Assembly: GCA_031277315.1 (NCBI GenBank)
Contig: JAITMP010000025.1
Location: 1-64,000 of the forward strand
Source of the DNA: Zoogloeaceae bacterium
Lineage (GTDB): Bacteria > Pseudomonadota > Gammaproteobacteria > Burkholderiales > Rhodocyclaceae
Direction of reading: 5' to 3'
Length of the DNA: 64,000 nt
Shown here: positions 20,603-30,993 of the stretch, piece after piece
How positions within the stretch are numbered: position 1 is the first letter of the stretch
Layout: every line of letters starts with the position of its first letter
Notes under the pieces: generated by a model
The model's input: only the letters and a program-made list of their open reading frames with translations
What the model was told of the DNA's origin: nothing
Database searches by the model: none
Made by a program: the position numbers and the translations under genes

Positions 20603-21549
20603 GGCGCGCTCTCCACGCTCTCCAGATGGGCGGCAACCGAGCGCAGATAGGATTGTTGCAAGTTCTCCTTGTGCTCGGCGAAGCCGGTCACGGCGAATCC
20701 GGCTTGCACCAGCGCGGCCAGCAACGCGGCTTGCGCGTTGGCGTCGCCCTGAAAATTGATTTCCGCAAAACCGCTGTCGACGTTCCTGCAAACCACGCCG
20801 GGCCGCGCATGCAGCCAATCAGCCAGACGCGCATCGGGCGCGGCGAGTTGCAGGCGCAGGATGCGCGCGCCATCAGTTTGCGCGACGCCTTGCAATGCCC
20901 GGCTTTCCAGCACACGGCCATCGCGCAGCGCGAGCAAGTGCGTGGAATATTCGTCAAGCTCGGCCAGAATGTGCGAGGACACCAGCAAGGTCATGCCGCC
21001 CGCCTGCAACTGGCGGAACAGGGCGGCAAGCTGGCTGCGCGCTTCAGGATCGAGGCCGGAAGCCGGCTCGTCGAGCAGCAACACCTTGGGCCGATGGATG
21101 ATGGCCTGCCCGATCGCCACGCGCTGGCGCAAGCCGCGTGACAGGCTGCCGCTGGCTTGCGACAAGCGATCCGTGAGTTGCAACTGGTGCGCGGTGTCGC
21201 GGATGGCCTGCGGTATCGCGGCATCCGGCAAACCCTGCGAAGCGGCGGCGTATTCGAGACAGCGCGCAACGCTGAGTTCCTGATACAGCCCGAAAAAATC
21301 GGACAGATAACCCATGCTGCGATGCACGGCGCGCGGCTGTTCGATCACATCCATGCCGGCCACTTCGATGCTGCCCGCGAGCGGCGTTTCCAGCCCGGCA
21401 ATGCAGCGCATCAGCGTCGTTTTGCCCGCGCCGTTCGGCCCCACTAGCGCGGTGACGCTGCCCGCCGCCACTTCGAGGCTCACGTCGTCCAGCGCGCGGC
21501 GGCCCGGATAATCGAAAGTCAGGCCGGAAATTTTTATCATGATGTCCAT
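20599..21549 (-). CDS. ABC transporter ATP-binding protein
   Basis: A 316-residue ATPase. Walker A is GPNGAGKTT (about residues 37-45), the signature is SRGLRQRV, and Walker B is VLLLDEPASGLD. The C-terminal extension of about 90 residues is typical of ABC-2 exporter ATPases of the NatA/CcmA type. It drives the permease encoded immediately downstream. A second ATG three codons in (MIKISGL) is an equally good start. Confidence 0.9.
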   Translation of the reverse strand: MDIMIKISGLTFDYPGRRALDDVSLEVAAGSVTALVGPNGAGKTTLMRCIAGLETPLAGSIEVAGMDVIEQPRAVHRSMGYLSDFFGLYQELSVARCLEYAAASQGLPDAAIPQAIRDTAHQLQLTDRLSQASGSLSRGLRQRVAIGQAIIHRPKVLLLDEPASGLDPEARSQLAALFRQLQAGGMTLLVSSHILAELDEYSTHLLALRDGRVLESRALQGVAQTDGARILRLQLAAPDARLADWLHARPGVVCRNVDSGFAEINFQGDANAQAALLAALVQAGFAVTGFAEHKENLQQSYLRSVAAHLESVESAP

Positions 21550-21606
21550 GGCATTTTCGGGCGGACGGCTTTCAGATTCGAGATCATCCGGCGTGCTGCT
21601 TTTCCG

Positions 21607-23400
21607 TTACAACGCCTCCTCCGGCAGCGCCAGGGCGCTGGCGCCGCCTTTGATGACGGTGGCGGCGAGGCCGGGGGCTTGCGATAGCAGATGGTCGGCG
21701 AAGAAACGGGCGGTGCCGATCTTGGCTTCGTAGAAGGCCGCTTCGCCCGAACCGGCGGCGAGATGTTTTTGCGCCGCCAGCGCCGCGCGCGCCATCTGCC
21801 AGCCGCCGCTGACAATGCCCATCAGACGCAGGAACGGCACGGCGCCGACATGCACGCCTTTCATGTCCTGCGCGAAATTCGCTCCGATATAGGTCGCCGC
21901 TTCAACCAGCGCCCGGATGCCGCGCGAGAAGCCGGCGTGGATGGCGGCAAACGCTTCACCGGGCTGCTTGGCCAGTTCCGCCTCGACCTGCTGCATGAGG
22001 CCGACGACGGCTTTCAGCGTGACGCCGCCTTCGCGGATGATCTTGCGCCCGATCAGGTCGTTGGCCTGAATGCCGGTGGTGCCTTCGTAGATGGTGGTGA
22101 TGCGCGCATCGCGCAAATCCTGCGCGGCGCCGGTTTCCTCGATGAAGCCCATGCCGCCGTGAACCTGAATGCCGAGCGTGGCGATCTCGATGCCGGTTTC
22201 GGTGCTCCAGCCCTTCACCACCGGAATCATCAGATCGAAGAATGCCTGATTGCGCTGACGCTCTCCGGCGTCCGGATGGCGCAGGGCGACGTCGTGCGCC
22301 GCCGCCACCACGCAGGCCAGCGCGCGCATCGCCTCGACCTGCGACTTCATCAACATCAGCATGCGGCGGACATCCGGGTGGCGGATGATCGGCGCCGGCC
22401 CCGAGCCGTCCGCCAGATCGCGCCCCTGCACGCGCTCGCGGGCGTACTGAAGCGCCCGCTGCCAGGCGCGCTCGGCCATCGCAATACCTTCCAGCCCGAC
22501 GGCGAAACGCGCCGCGTTCATCATGACGAACATGTATTTGAGGCCCTCGTTCTCCTTGCCGACGAGATAGCCGACGGCGCCGCCGTTGTCGCCGTAGCTC
22601 ATGACGCAGGTCGGGCTGGCGTGGATGCCGAGCTTGTGTTCGATGGAGACGCAGCGCACGTCGTTGCGCGCGCCCGGCTCACCCTCGGCGTCGAGCAGGA
22701 ATTTCGGCACGACGAAGAGCGAGATGCCGCGCACGCCTTCCGGCGCGTCCGGCAGACGCGCCAGCACCAGATGGATGATGTTCCCGGTCATGTCGTGCTC
22801 GCCGAAGGTGATGAAAATCTTCTGGCCGAAAATCTTGTACGTGCCGTCGCCCTGCGGCACGGCGCGCGCGCGCACCAGCGAGAGATCGGAGCCGGCCTGC
22901 GGCTCGGTCAGGTTCATGGTGCCGGTCCAGCGGCCCTCGACCATTTTCGGCAGATACGCGGCTTTCAATTCCGGCGAGCCGTTCAGGCTGATCGCCTCGA
23001 TGGCGCCGACGGTCAGCAGCGGACAGAGCGAGAAAGACAGGTTGGCCGCATTCCACATCTCATTCACGAACGCCACCAGGGCATGCGGCATGCCCTGACC
23101 GCCGTGCTCCGTTCCGATGCTGATGCCGTTCCAGCCGTTGTCGACGAACTGTTGATAGGCTTCCTTGAAACCTTGCGGCACGGTGACGTTGCCGTCGCGC
23201 CAGAGCGCGCCCTCACGGTCGCCGGACGCATTCAGCGGCGCCAGCACGCCGGCGGCGAAACGGGCGGCTTCTTCCAGCACGGCATCGACGGTATCCGGCG
23301 TCGCTTCCTCGTAGCCGGGCAGCTTGCCGATCTGTTCGATGCCGGCCAGTTCGCGCAGAACAAAGCGCATGTCGCGCAGGGGGGCGGAATAGGTGCTCAT
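21607..23400 (-). CDS. Acyl-CoA dehydrogenase
   Basis: A 597-residue FAD-dependent acyl-CoA dehydrogenase of the long form with an extra C-terminal domain, as in the DmdC and FadE-like groups. Visible family elements are TMNLTEPQAGSDLS, ITFGEHDM, VHGGMGFIEETGAAQ and YEGTTGIQANDLIGRK. It oxidises an acyl-CoA to the enoyl-CoA and reduces ETF. The genes for EtfA and EtfB lie just upstream on the same strand. Substrate chain length is not readable from sequence. Confidence 0.92.
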   Translation of the reverse strand: MSTYSAPLRDMRFVLRELAGIEQIGKLPGYEEATPDTVDAVLEEAARFAAGVLAPLNASGDREGALWRDGNVTVPQGFKEAYQQFVDNGWNGISIGTEHGGQGMPHALVAFVNEMWNAANLSFSLCPLLTVGAIEAISLNGSPELKAAYLPKMVEGRWTGTMNLTEPQAGSDLSLVRARAVPQGDGTYKIFGQKIFITFGEHDMTGNIIHLVLARLPDAPEGVRGISLFVVPKFLLDAEGEPGARNDVRCVSIEHKLGIHASPTCVMSYGDNGGAVGYLVGKENEGLKYMFVMMNAARFAVGLEGIAMAERAWQRALQYARERVQGRDLADGSGPAPIIRHPDVRRMLMLMKSQVEAMRALACVVAAAHDVALRHPDAGERQRNQAFFDLMIPVVKGWSTETGIEIATLGIQVHGGMGFIEETGAAQDLRDARITTIYEGTTGIQANDLIGRKIIREGGVTLKAVVGLMQQVEAELAKQPGEAFAAIHAGFSRGIRALVEAATYIGANFAQDMKGVHVGAVPFLRLMGIVSGGWQMARAALAAQKHLAAGSGEAAFYEAKIGTARFFADHLLSQAPGLAATVIKGGASALALPEEAL

Positions 23401-23505
23401 TCGGGTTCTCCTTCACTTCAAGACGCGGGCGAAGCCGTGCAGTTCAACGACACAACGATGCCCTCCCCCGCGAGCGGGAGAGGGTTGGGACGGAGAGGGT
23501 GGCGC

Positions 23506-24438
23506 TCAGCCCAGTTCGGCCACCAGTTCCGGCACGGCCTGAAACAGATCGGCCACCAGGCCGTAGTCGGCGACCTGGAAGATCGGCGCTTCCGGATCCT
23601 TGTTGATGGCGACGATCACCTTGCTGTCTTTCATGCCGGCCAGATGCTGGATCGCGCCCGAGATACCGACGGCGATGTACAACTCCGGCGCGACGATCTT
23701 GCCGGTCTGGCCGACCTGATAATCGTTCGGCACGAAACCGGCGTCGACCGCCGCGCGCGAGGCGCCCAGCGCCGCGCCGAGCTTGTCCGCCAGCGGTTCC
23801 AGCAGGTTGCGGTAATTCTCGCCATTGGCGAGGCCGCGGCCGCCGGAGACGATGATCTTCGCCGCGCCCAGTTCGGGCCGCGCGCTTTTCGTCAACTCGC
23901 GGCCAACGAGCTTCGCGGCGCCGCCATCGGCGCCGGCGGCGACGGCTTCAACCGCCGCCGAGCCGCCCTCGCCCGCCGCCTCGAAAGCGGTGCCGCGCAC
24001 GGTGATGACCTTCACGCCATCGGCGCTTTTCACCGTCGCCAGCGCGTTGCCGGCGTAGATCGGCCGCACGAAGGTATCGGCGGATTCAATGGCAACGATG
24101 TCGGAAATCTGCGCCACATCGAGCAGCGCCGCCACGCGCGGCAGCAGGTTCTTGCCGAAGGTGGAGGCCGGCGCCAGAATGTGGCTGTAACCGGCGGCGT
24201 TGGCGTGAATCAGCGCGGCCAGATTTTCCGCCAGTTGATCGGCATACGGCGCGGCGTCGGCGACGCGCACCTTGGCGACGCCATTCAGCCGCGCCGCTTC
24301 CTGCGCGGCGGCAGCGCAGCCGCTGCCGGCGACCAGCACATGGATTTCACCGCCAAGCTGTTTGGCGGCGCTCAGGGTGTTGCGCGTCGCCGCTTTCAGC
24401 GCCGCGTTGTCGTGTTCGGCGATAACGAGAATAGCCAT
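23506..24438 (-). CDS. etfA: Electron transfer flavoprotein alpha subunit
   Basis: ETF alpha, 310 residues, binds FAD with its C-terminal domain. The motif [11 protein letters not shown] is followed by [24 protein letters not shown] and [16 protein letters not shown], the canonical FAD-binding stretch. It accepts electrons from acyl-CoA dehydrogenases as a dimer with EtfB. Its ATG overlaps the etfB stop (TGATG), which indicates coupled translation. Confidence 0.96.
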   Translation of the reverse strand: MAILVIAEHDNAALKAATRNTLSAAKQLGGEIHVLVAGSGCAAAAQEAARLNGVAKVRVADAAPYADQLAENLAALIHANAAGYSHILAPASTFGKNLLPRVAALLDVAQISDIVAIESADTFVRPIYAGNALATVKSADGVKVITVRGTAFEAAGEGGSAAVEAVAAGADGGAAKLVGRELTKSARPELGAAKIIVSGGRGLANGENYRNLLEPLADKLGAALGASRAAVDAGFVPNDYQVGQTGKIVAPELYIAVGISGAIQHLAGMKDSKVIVAINKDPEAPIFQVADYGLVADLFQAVPELVAELG

Positions 24439-25187
24439 CAGATCACCTTCGCTTCGTTCTTGAGTTTATCGACCAGTTGCTTGACATCGGCAACCTTGGC
24501 GCCGCCGCCGCGCTTCGGCGGCTCGGACACTTTCAGCGTCGTCAGGCGCGGCGCGACATCGACGCCGAGATCGGCCGGCTTGAGCGTGTCGAGCGGTTTT
24601 TTCTTCGCCTTCATGATGTTCGGCAGCGTGGCGTAACGCGGCTCGTTCAGGCGCAGATCGGTGGTGATGACCGCCGGCAGCGTCAGCGCGACGGTTTCCA
24701 GTCCGCCGTCGATTTCGCGCGTCACCGTGGCCTGACCGCCGGCAATCGCCACCTTCGAGGCGAACGTGGCTTGCGGCCAGCCCATCAGGGCGGCGAACAT
24801 CTGGCCGGTCTGGTTGGCGTCGTCGTCGATGGCCTGCTTGCCGAAGATGACGGCTTGCGGGCTTTCTTTTTCCGCCAGCGCCTTCATCAGCTTGGCCACC
24901 GCCAGCGGCTGCAACTCGGCGTCGGTTTCGACCAGAATGGCGCGGTCGGCGCCGATCGCCAGCGCCGTGCGCAGCGTCTCCTGACAAGCGGCGACGCCGC
25001 AGGACACGGCGACGATTTCGGTGGCGACGCCGGCTTCCTTCAAGCGCACCGCTTCTTCGACGGCAATCTCGTCGAAGGGATTCATCGACATCTTGACGTT
25101 GGCGAGGTCCACACCGGAACCGTCGCTTTTCACGCGCACCTTGACGTTGTAGTCAACCACGCGCTTGACCGGCACAAGGATCTTCAA
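24438..25187 (-). CDS. etfB: Electron transfer flavoprotein beta subunit
   Basis: ETF beta, 249 residues, binds AMP and dimerises with EtfA. It begins [19 protein letters not shown] and has the conserved [16 protein letters not shown] and the family signature near residues 160-185. The start codon is TTG at 25187, preceded by GGGAG seven bases upstream; no ATG is available at the expected position. First gene of the etfB-etfA-acyl-CoA dehydrogenase group. Confidence 0.95.
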   Translation of the reverse strand: MKILVPVKRVVDYNVKVRVKSDGSGVDLANVKMSMNPFDEIAVEEAVRLKEAGVATEIVAVSCGVAACQETLRTALAIGADRAILVETDAELQPLAVAKLMKALAEKESPQAVIFGKQAIDDDANQTGQMFAALMGWPQATFASKVAIAGGQATVTREIDGGLETVALTLPAVITTDLRLNEPRYATLPNIMKAKKKPLDTLKPADLGVDVAPRLTTLKVSEPPKRGGGAKVADVKQLVDKLKNEAKVI

Positions 25188-25320
25188 TCCTGTTCTCCCT
25201 TTGCAATTGAGCTAAATTGATACGCCGCATCCGGCGCGGCTCGTCTCTTTCTCTCCTGCGCCGGATTATATCAGCCGCCCTCCAACACCTCCCTTGGCAA
25301 CCCCTCCCCGGACGGCGCGG

Positions 25321-26118
25321 TTACTTCCCCCGCCAGGGCGGCATCGGCTGTCTGGCGATGAAGGCGTCGATGCCCGCTTGCGCGTCTTCGGTCATCATGC
25401 CGCAGGCCATCGTTTCCGCCGCCAGTTGATACGCACCAGCCAGCCCCATCTCGATCTGGCGATAGAACGCCTGTTTGCCCAGCGCCAGCGCCGCCGGCGA
25501 TTTGGCGCGGATCGAATCCGTCAGCTTCTTCACCTCGGCATCGAGCCGCTCCGCCGGCACGACGCGGTTCACCAAGCCGTGGGAGCGCGCCGTGGCGGCA
25601 TCCATGAATTCCCCCGTCACCAGCATCTCGAAGGCTTGCTTGCGCGGCAGGTTGCGCGACAACGGCACTGCCGGCGTGCTGCAAAACAGCCCCAGATTGA
25701 TGCCGGAGACGGCAAATTTCGCCGTCTCCGCCGCCACCGCCAGATCGGCCATCGCCACCAGTTGGCAGCCGGCGGCGACCGCCGCGCCATGCACCCGCGC
25801 AATCACCGGCTGCGGCAGCGCGACCAGCCGCAGCATCATCTGGCCGCACTTTCTGAACAACGCCTGCTGATGGGTTTTCTCCGGCTGTGCGCGCATTTCC
25901 TTCAGATCGTGCCCGGCGCAGAACGCCTTGCCGGCGCCCGCCAGCACGACGGCGCGCACCGACGCATCGGCGGCGATGGCGTCGAGCGCCGCCAGAAGCG
26001 CGTCGATCAACGCCCCGGACAGCGCGTTGAACTGATCCGGGCGGTTCAGCGTCAGCGTGGTGACGCCCTCATGGTCGTCGCGCAACAGCAGGGGTTCATG
26101 GGCGGATTGCATCGTCAT
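25321..26118 (-). CDS. Enoyl-CoA hydratase/isomerase family protein
   Basis: A crotonase-fold protein of about 265 residues. The oxyanion-hole segments are AGKAFCAGHDLKEM and HGAAVAAGCQLVAMADLAVA, followed by GINLGLFCSTPAVPLSR. It probably hydrates enoyl-CoA intermediates in the acyl-CoA pathway encoded next door. I favour the ATG at 26118, which has GAGGA eight bases upstream; 26136 is an alternative start. The gene lies just after relA on the same strand. Confidence 0.9.
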   Translation of the reverse strand: MTMQSAHEPLLLRDDHEGVTTLTLNRPDQFNALSGALIDALLAALDAIAADASVRAVVLAGAGKAFCAGHDLKEMRAQPEKTHQQALFRKCGQMMLRLVALPQPVIARVHGAAVAAGCQLVAMADLAVAAETAKFAVSGINLGLFCSTPAVPLSRNLPRKQAFEMLVTGEFMDAATARSHGLVNRVVPAERLDAEVKKLTDSIRAKSPAALALGKQAFYRQIEMGLAGAYQLAAETMACGMMTEDAQAGIDAFIARQPMPPWRGK

Positions 26119-26142
26119 CGTGTTTTCCTCATTCATTCTTCA

Positions 26143-28317
26143 TCAACTCCGGCTGGCGCGCCGCACGCCGCCGATGCCGCCGATCAGCTTCAACGCCCGC
26201 TGCAACTGCGCGACGCCGCTCACTTCGATGGTGAAGCCCATGCGGGCGTCGCCCTGCCTCGACTGCGTGTTCACCGCCGTGACGTTGATCTTCTCGCGCG
26301 AGAGCACTTCCGAGATGTCGCGCAGCAAGCCTTGGCGATCCTGCGCCTCGACGGAGATGTCGACGGGATAGAACACCTCCGCGCCGCCGCCCCACTCGGC
26401 GCTGACGACGCGCTCCGGATTGCGTTCGCTCATGTTGCGGAAGTTGACGCACTCCAGACGATGGACGGAAACACCCTTGCCGCGCGTGACGAAACCGGCG
26501 ATGGCGTCCGGCGGCGCCGGCTTGCAGCAGCCGCCAAGCTGGGTCAGCAGTTTGTCGACGCCGGCAATCAGCACGCCGCTGGATGACGCCTTGCTGCGCC
26601 GGGTTTGAATCTCCGGCGCTTCCGGCGCCGCCTCCGGCGCGCCGCGCAAGGCGCTTTGCAACTGGCGCTGACTGACCTCGTTCCGCGCCGCCGCGAGATA
26701 CAGCGCATCGGCGTTGACGAAGCCGAGCTTGCGCGCCAGTTCTTCGAGATTGGCCCCGGTCTGCCCTTCGCGCTGCATTTCGCGCGTCACGGCGGCGCGG
26801 CCCTGCGCCAGCATCTCGGCTTCTTCCTGCGCGGCGAACCACTGCCGCACTTTCGCCCGCGCCCGCTGGGTGGCGAGATAGCCCTGCTCCGCTTGCAGCC
26901 AGTCGCGCGAGGGGCCGCCCTGCTTGACGGCGACAATCTCCACCGTCTGGCCGCTCTCCAGCGGCGTGTTCAGCGGCACCAGCGCGCCATCGACGCGAGC
27001 GCCGCGGCAGCGATGGCCGAGATCGGTATGCAGGCGATAGGCGAAATCGACCGGCGTCGCGCCCCGCGCCAGATCGAGCACGCGGCCCTGCGGCGTCAGC
27101 ACGTAGATGGTGTCGTCGAGCGCGGCGTGCTTGAAGCGGCGCACCCATTCCGACGAATCGCTGATCTCGTCGCGCCAGGAAAGCAGTTGCCGCAGCCAGG
27201 CGATCTTGTCGTCATAGCGCGCATCCGAGCCGGTTTTCTCCTTGTAGCGCCAGTGGGCGGCGACGCCCAACTCGGCGTGCTGGTGCATCTCGTGCGTGCG
27301 TATCTGCACCTCCAGCGCCCGTCCGCCGGGGCCGATCACCGCCGTGTGGAGCGACTGATAATTGTTGCCCTTCGGATGCAGGATGTAGTCGTCGAACTGG
27401 TTCGGAATCGGCTGCCAGATGTGATGCACGACGCCGAGCGCGGCATAGCAATCCTTCACCTCGTCCACCAGCACGCGCAGCGCCCGCACGTCGTAGACCT
27501 CGGTGAAATCCAGATTCTTTGCGCGCATCTTGCTGTAGATGCTGTACAGATGCTTCGGCCGCCCATACACCTCGGCCTTCACGCCCGCCGCTGTCAGTTC
27601 CGCCCGCAAGCAGGCGGTGATTTCCTCGATGTAGGATTCGCGCTCGACGCGGCGCTCATCGAGCATCTTGGCAATGCGCCGGTACATCTCCGGTTCGAGG
27701 AAGCGGAAAGCAAGATCCTCCAGCTCCCACTTCAAATGCCAGACGCCGATGCGGTTGGCGAGCGGCGCGTAGATGTCGAGACTCTCCCGCGCCAGATCGG
27801 CGCGCTCGGGCCGCTCATGCTCGGCGAAGTAGCGCAAGGTCTGCGTGCGGCTGGCCAGACGCAACAGCACGACGCGGATATCCTCCGACATCGCCAGCAG
27901 CATCTTGCGCAGCACCTCCGCCTGCGCCTTCACGCTCTGCGTGCGCTCGCCCGCCCCGGCGGCCAGCCGCAAACTTTTCAAACGGCGCAGATCGTCGACA
28001 AGGCCGGCGACCGGCGGCCCGAAGCGCCCCGCCAGCTTGTCGGCGGCGTCTTCAAGGTAATCAAAGGCGGCGAACAACAGCGCCGCCCGGCGCGTGTCCA
28101 GATCAAGCCGCAGCGAAGCCGTCAGCAAAGCCATGCCGACGGCGTGCTGCCAGACCAGCTCGCCGGTGCCGAGCCGCTTTTCGCCATAGAGCGCGCCGGC
28201 ATACTCGGCCGCCTCGGCCAGCGCGTCGCGCGCCGCTGCCGGCAAGCCCTCGGCCAGCAAATCCAGCCGCGCCTCCCCGGCGCCGGCCTGAGCGATGGAA
28301 TGGGTAACGGCAACCAT
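26143..28317 (-). CDS. relA: GTP pyrophosphokinase, RelA type
   Basis: A long RelA/SpoT homologue of 724 residues. The N-terminal HD region is degenerate: the HD pair expected of a ppGpp hydrolase is replaced in AALLFAAFDYLEDA. The synthetase domain is intact (VYGRPKHLYSIYSKM, VYDVRALRVLV, YQSLHTAV, EVQIRTHEMHQHAE) and carries NQFDDYI, the acidic form found in synthetase-only RelA. TGS and ACT domains follow. It therefore should make but not degrade (p)ppGpp on stalled ribosomes. The ATG at 28317 is used; the frame upstream runs into repeats. Confidence 0.92.
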   Translation of the reverse strand: MVAVTHSIAQAGAGEARLDLLAEGLPAAARDALAEAAEYAGALYGEKRLGTGELVWQHAVGMALLTASLRLDLDTRRAALLFAAFDYLEDAADKLAGRFGPPVAGLVDDLRRLKSLRLAAGAGERTQSVKAQAEVLRKMLLAMSEDIRVVLLRLASRTQTLRYFAEHERPERADLARESLDIYAPLANRIGVWHLKWELEDLAFRFLEPEMYRRIAKMLDERRVERESYIEEITACLRAELTAAGVKAEVYGRPKHLYSIYSKMRAKNLDFTEVYDVRALRVLVDEVKDCYAALGVVHHIWQPIPNQFDDYILHPKGNNYQSLHTAVIGPGGRALEVQIRTHEMHQHAELGVAAHWRYKEKTGSDARYDDKIAWLRQLLSWRDEISDSSEWVRRFKHAALDDTIYVLTPQGRVLDLARGATPVDFAYRLHTDLGHRCRGARVDGALVPLNTPLESGQTVEIVAVKQGGPSRDWLQAEQGYLATQRARAKVRQWFAAQEEAEMLAQGRAAVTREMQREGQTGANLEELARKLGFVNADALYLAAARNEVSQRQLQSALRGAPEAAPEAPEIQTRRSKASSSGVLIAGVDKLLTQLGGCCKPAPPDAIAGFVTRGKGVSVHRLECVNFRNMSERNPERVVSAEWGGGAEVFYPVDISVEAQDRQGLLRDISEVLSREKINVTAVNTQSRQGDARMGFTIEVSGVAQLQRALKLIGGIGGVRRASRS

Positions 28318-28746
28318 GATGCAATAAACACGCGCGCAAACAGTAACAACGATTATCGCCGAAAAGCGCCGCCCCGCACGCGTTTGAAAACGCCTTCCCC
28401 TTGAAGAGGAAGGCCGGGATGGGGATGGGTTGCGGGATTCATTGAACCCCATCCCCGCCCAACCCTCCCCTTGAAGGGGAGGGCTTCACAAACCGCTTCC
28501 CTCTCCCGCTTGCGGGAGAGGGATTGAGGGAGAGGGTATCAGGGTTGTCATTCTGCGCGGAGCGAAGCGTGTCACCCTGCGCGCAGTCGCAGGGCGCAGA
28601 ATCCACCGCCGCATGGATTCCGCGACTGCGCGCGGAATGACATGAACGCCGGTATTCAGCGCCAAGCTATGCGCTGAAACCGCAAGCCGGGGCAAACGCA
28701 TCCGCGCCGCTGGACTGTTGACGCGGATCGCGGCTATGCTGCGGCG
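28318..28746. repeat. Divergent intergenic repeat block
   Basis: The 429 bp between relA and mtfA contain a 91-bp inverted-repeat element (28393-28483) made of two CCTTCCCC/GGGGAGGG palindromes with GGGATGGGGATGGG arms around a 17-bp centre. A CTCTCCCGCTTGCGGGAGAG palindrome (about 28500-28521) follows, then GTCATTC elements (about 28549-28645) and a REP-like GCGCCAAGCTATGCGC stretch. The same elements recur, element A in the opposite orientation, at 63623-63850. Confidence 0.75.
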
Positions 28747-29517
28747 ATGTTTGCCGTGCTGAAAAAATGGTTTGGCCGCGCCGCGCCGTCGGCGTCCGCG
28801 ATCGACCGGCGTCAGTGGGCGCGGGTGGAGCGGGGTTTGCCTTTTCTCGGCCATCTTGCCGCTGACGAGCGGGAGCGCTTGCGCGGGATGGCGCTGGAGT
28901 TCATCGGGCGGAAGGAGTGGCATGGGGCGCAAGGTTTGCGTCTGACGCCGGAAATTCAGCTCGCCATCGCCTTGCAAGCCTGTCTGCCGGTGCTGAATCT
29001 CGGCCTCGATTCGTATCGCGGCTGGGTCGGGGTGATCGTCTATCCGGGCGATTTCGTGATTCCGCGCAGCCTGACTTCGGAAGACGGCGTGGTGCATGAA
29101 TTCGATGATGAGGTGGCGGGCGAGGCCTGGCAGGACGGGCCGGTGCTGCTTTCCTGGTTCGATGGCCCGGAGGCGGCGGACGGCATGAACGTCGTCATTC
29201 ACGAGTTCGCGCACAAGCTCGACATGCTGAACGGCCCGCCCGACGGCCTGCCGCCGCTGCACGAGGGCATGCACCGCCAGGCCTGGCTGAACGCCTTCGC
29301 GCCGGCTTACGCGGATTTCTGCGCCCGCGTCGAGCACGGGGAAGAAACCTGGATTGATCCTTATGCCGCCGAAGATCCGGCGGAATTTTTCGCCGTGGCA
29401 AGCGAGGTGTTCTTTGAGGCGCCGGCGCGCTTGCGGGATGACTATCCGGCGGTGTACGCGCAGCTTTGCCAGTTCTACCGGCAAGACCCGGCGCAAACGC
29501 GGAACGCGCCGCCATGA
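28747..29517 (+). CDS. mtfA: MtfA zinc peptidase (M90 family)
   Basis: A 256-residue homologue of MtfA (YeeI), a zinc metallopeptidase that in E. coli interacts with the glucose repressor Mlc. The HExxH site is [12 protein letters not shown] at about residue 152, with a distal Glu in [22 protein letters not shown]-like contacts with Mlc cannot be judged. The TGA overlaps the ATG of aat by four bases, so the two are coupled. Confidence 0.9.
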   Translation: MFAVLKKWFGRAAPSASAIDRRQWARVERGLPFLGHLAADERERLRGMALEFIGRKEWHGAQGLRLTPEIQLAIALQACLPVLNLGLDSYRGWVGVIVYPGDFVIPRSLTSEDGVVHEFDDEVAGEAWQDGPVLLSWFDGPEAADGMNVVIHEFAHKLDMLNGPPDGLPPLHEGMHRQAWLNAFAPAYADFCARVEHGEETWIDPYAAEDPAEFFAVASEVFFEAPARLRDDYPAVYAQLCQFYRQDPAQTRNAPP

Positions 29518-30236
29518 TTCCCTGGCTCGAAGGCGCGGCGCCTTTCCCGCCCGCCGCGGAGGCGTTGCGGTATCCCAACGGCCTGCTCTGCGCGGGCGGC
29601 GATTTGTCGCCGGGCCGTCTGCTGGCGGCTTACCGCAACGGCATTTTCCCGTGGTTCTCGGCGGGGGAACCGATTCTGTGGTGGAGTCCCGATCCGCGCA
29701 TGGTACTGTTCCCGGAGGAACTGAAAATCTCGCGCTCGCTGGCGCGGACGCTGCGACGCGGGGGCTACACGGTGCGTCTGGACACCGCTTTCGCCGAGGT
29801 GATCCACGCTTGCAGTCTGCCCCGGCCGGGACAGGACGGCACCTGGATCACGCCGTCGATGCAGAAGGCATATCTGCGCCTGCATCAGCTTGGCCATGCG
29901 CATTGCGTCGAAACCTGGATCGACGGCGCGCTCGCCGGCGGACTGTACGGCGTTGCCATCGGACGGGCTTTTTATGGCGAATCCATGTTCACCCGCCTCG
30001 CCGACGCTTCAAAGATCGCGCTGGCGCATCTGGCACGTTATCTCGAACGGCGCGGATTCGCGGTCATCGACTGCCAGATGAAGACGGCGCATCTGGCGTC
30101 GTTCGGCGCGCGGGAAATCCGCCGCGACGAATTGGCGCAAGGGCTGGCCATCTGGACGTGCGAGGGAGAAGCAGAAGCGCGCCGCTGGCCGCCGGAAGAC
30201 GCCGCGACGCTGTTCGCTGCGGAGGGCGGCGCATGA
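29514..30236 (+). CDS. aat: Leucyl/phenylalanyl-tRNA-protein transferase
   Basis: Aat, 240 residues, adds Leu or Phe to proteins with N-terminal Lys or Arg, marking them for ClpS/ClpAP degradation. Family motifs [44 protein letters not shown] and FYGESMF (each in part) are clear. It overlaps mtfA upstream and bpt downstream, so the N-degron enzymes are made together. Confidence 0.95.
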   Translation: MIPWLEGAAPFPPAAEALRYPNGLLCAGGDLSPGRLLAAYRNGIFPWFSAGEPILWWSPDPRMVLFPEELKISRSLARTLRRGGYTVRLDTAFAEVIHACSLPRPGQDGTWITPSMQKAYLRLHQLGHAHCVETWIDGALAGGLYGVAIGRAFYGESMFTRLADASKIALAHLARYLERRGFAVIDCQMKTAHLASFGAREIRRDELAQGLAIWTCEGEAEARRWPPEDAATLFAAEGGA

Positions 30237-30985
30237 GCCTGCTGAAAGATTCGCCCTCCTCCTCGCCTTTTGCCCGGCTGCGGTTCTACACCACTTCGCC
30301 CTACCCTTGCGCTTATCTGCCGGAGCGCGCCGCCCGCTCGCAGGTGGCCGTGCCCGGTCACCTGATCGACGCCGGCGTGTATGGCGAACTGGTGCGCGCC
30401 GGCTTTCGCCGCAGCGGTTTGCTCACCTACCGCCCGAGTTGCGGCGCTTGCCAGGCGTGCGTGCCGGTGCGCCTGCCGGTCGAGCGCTTCGCGCCGAACC
30501 GCGCCCAGCGCCGCGCCGTCGCGCTTCACGCCGGCCTCGAAGCGCGTGAACTGCCGCTCGCCTTCTTCGAGGAACATTACGCGCTTTACCGGCGCTATCA
30601 GATCCGGCGTCACGCCGGCGGCGGCATGGACGAGGACAGCCGCGAGCAATACGCCCGCTTCCTGCTGCAAAGCCACGTCGACAGCCGCCTGATCGAATTC
30701 CGCGAAGGCGACGCGCTGCGCATGGTCAGCGTGGTGGACGTGCTCGCTGACGGCCTCTCCGCCGTCTACACCTTTTTCGATCCGGACGTTGCCGGCGCCA
30801 GCTTCGGCACCTGGTGCATTCTGTGGCAGGCCGCGCAATGCCGCGCGCTCGGCCTGCCCCATCTCTACCTCGGCTACTGGATCGGCGCCACCCGCAAGAT
30901 GGCCTACAAAGCCAGCTTCCGCCCCGTCGAAGGACGCATTCAGGGCGTCTGGCGCGAACTCACAGCGGCGGAGCTGGCGCGGTAG
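30233..30985 (+). CDS. bpt: Aspartate/glutamate leucyltransferase
   Basis: Bpt (ATE-family) of 250 residues adds Leu to proteins with N-terminal Asp or Glu. The N-terminal CPY-like region (YPCAYLP), the cysteine cluster [13 protein letters not shown] and the C-terminal [18 protein letters not shown] are family marks. The ATG at 30233 overlaps the aat stop by four bases; the longer frame upstream is a shadow of aat. Together with Aat it completes the bacterial N-end rule. Confidence 0.93.
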   Translation: MSLLKDSPSSSPFARLRFYTTSPYPCAYLPERAARSQVAVPGHLIDAGVYGELVRAGFRRSGLLTYRPSCGACQACVPVRLPVERFAPNRAQRRAVALHAGLEARELPLAFFEEHYALYRRYQIRRHAGGGMDEDSREQYARFLLQSHVDSRLIEFREGDALRMVSVVDVLADGLSAVYTFFDPDVAGASFGTWCILWQAAQCRALGLPHLYLGYWIGATRKMAYKASFRPVEGRIQGVWRELTAAELAR

Positions 30986-30993
30986 AATCGCGC

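Noticed and set aside
21691..24636. 981-codon open frame on the plus strand
   Set aside because: It is exactly antisense to the acyl-CoA dehydrogenase, etfA and part of etfB; high GC removes stop codons and its translation has no family features.
26143..28317. Bifunctional SpoT/Rel assignment
   Set aside because: The catalytic HD pair is missing and the synthetase has the RelA-type acidic motif.
26605..28404. 599-codon open frame opposite relA
   Set aside because: Antisense shadow of relA, rich in H, R and Q with no recognisable domain.
28318..28452. N-terminal extension of relA reading MGFNESRNPS
   Set aside because: The same peptide arises from the repeat at 63654 onwards, so it is translated repeat DNA rather than protein.
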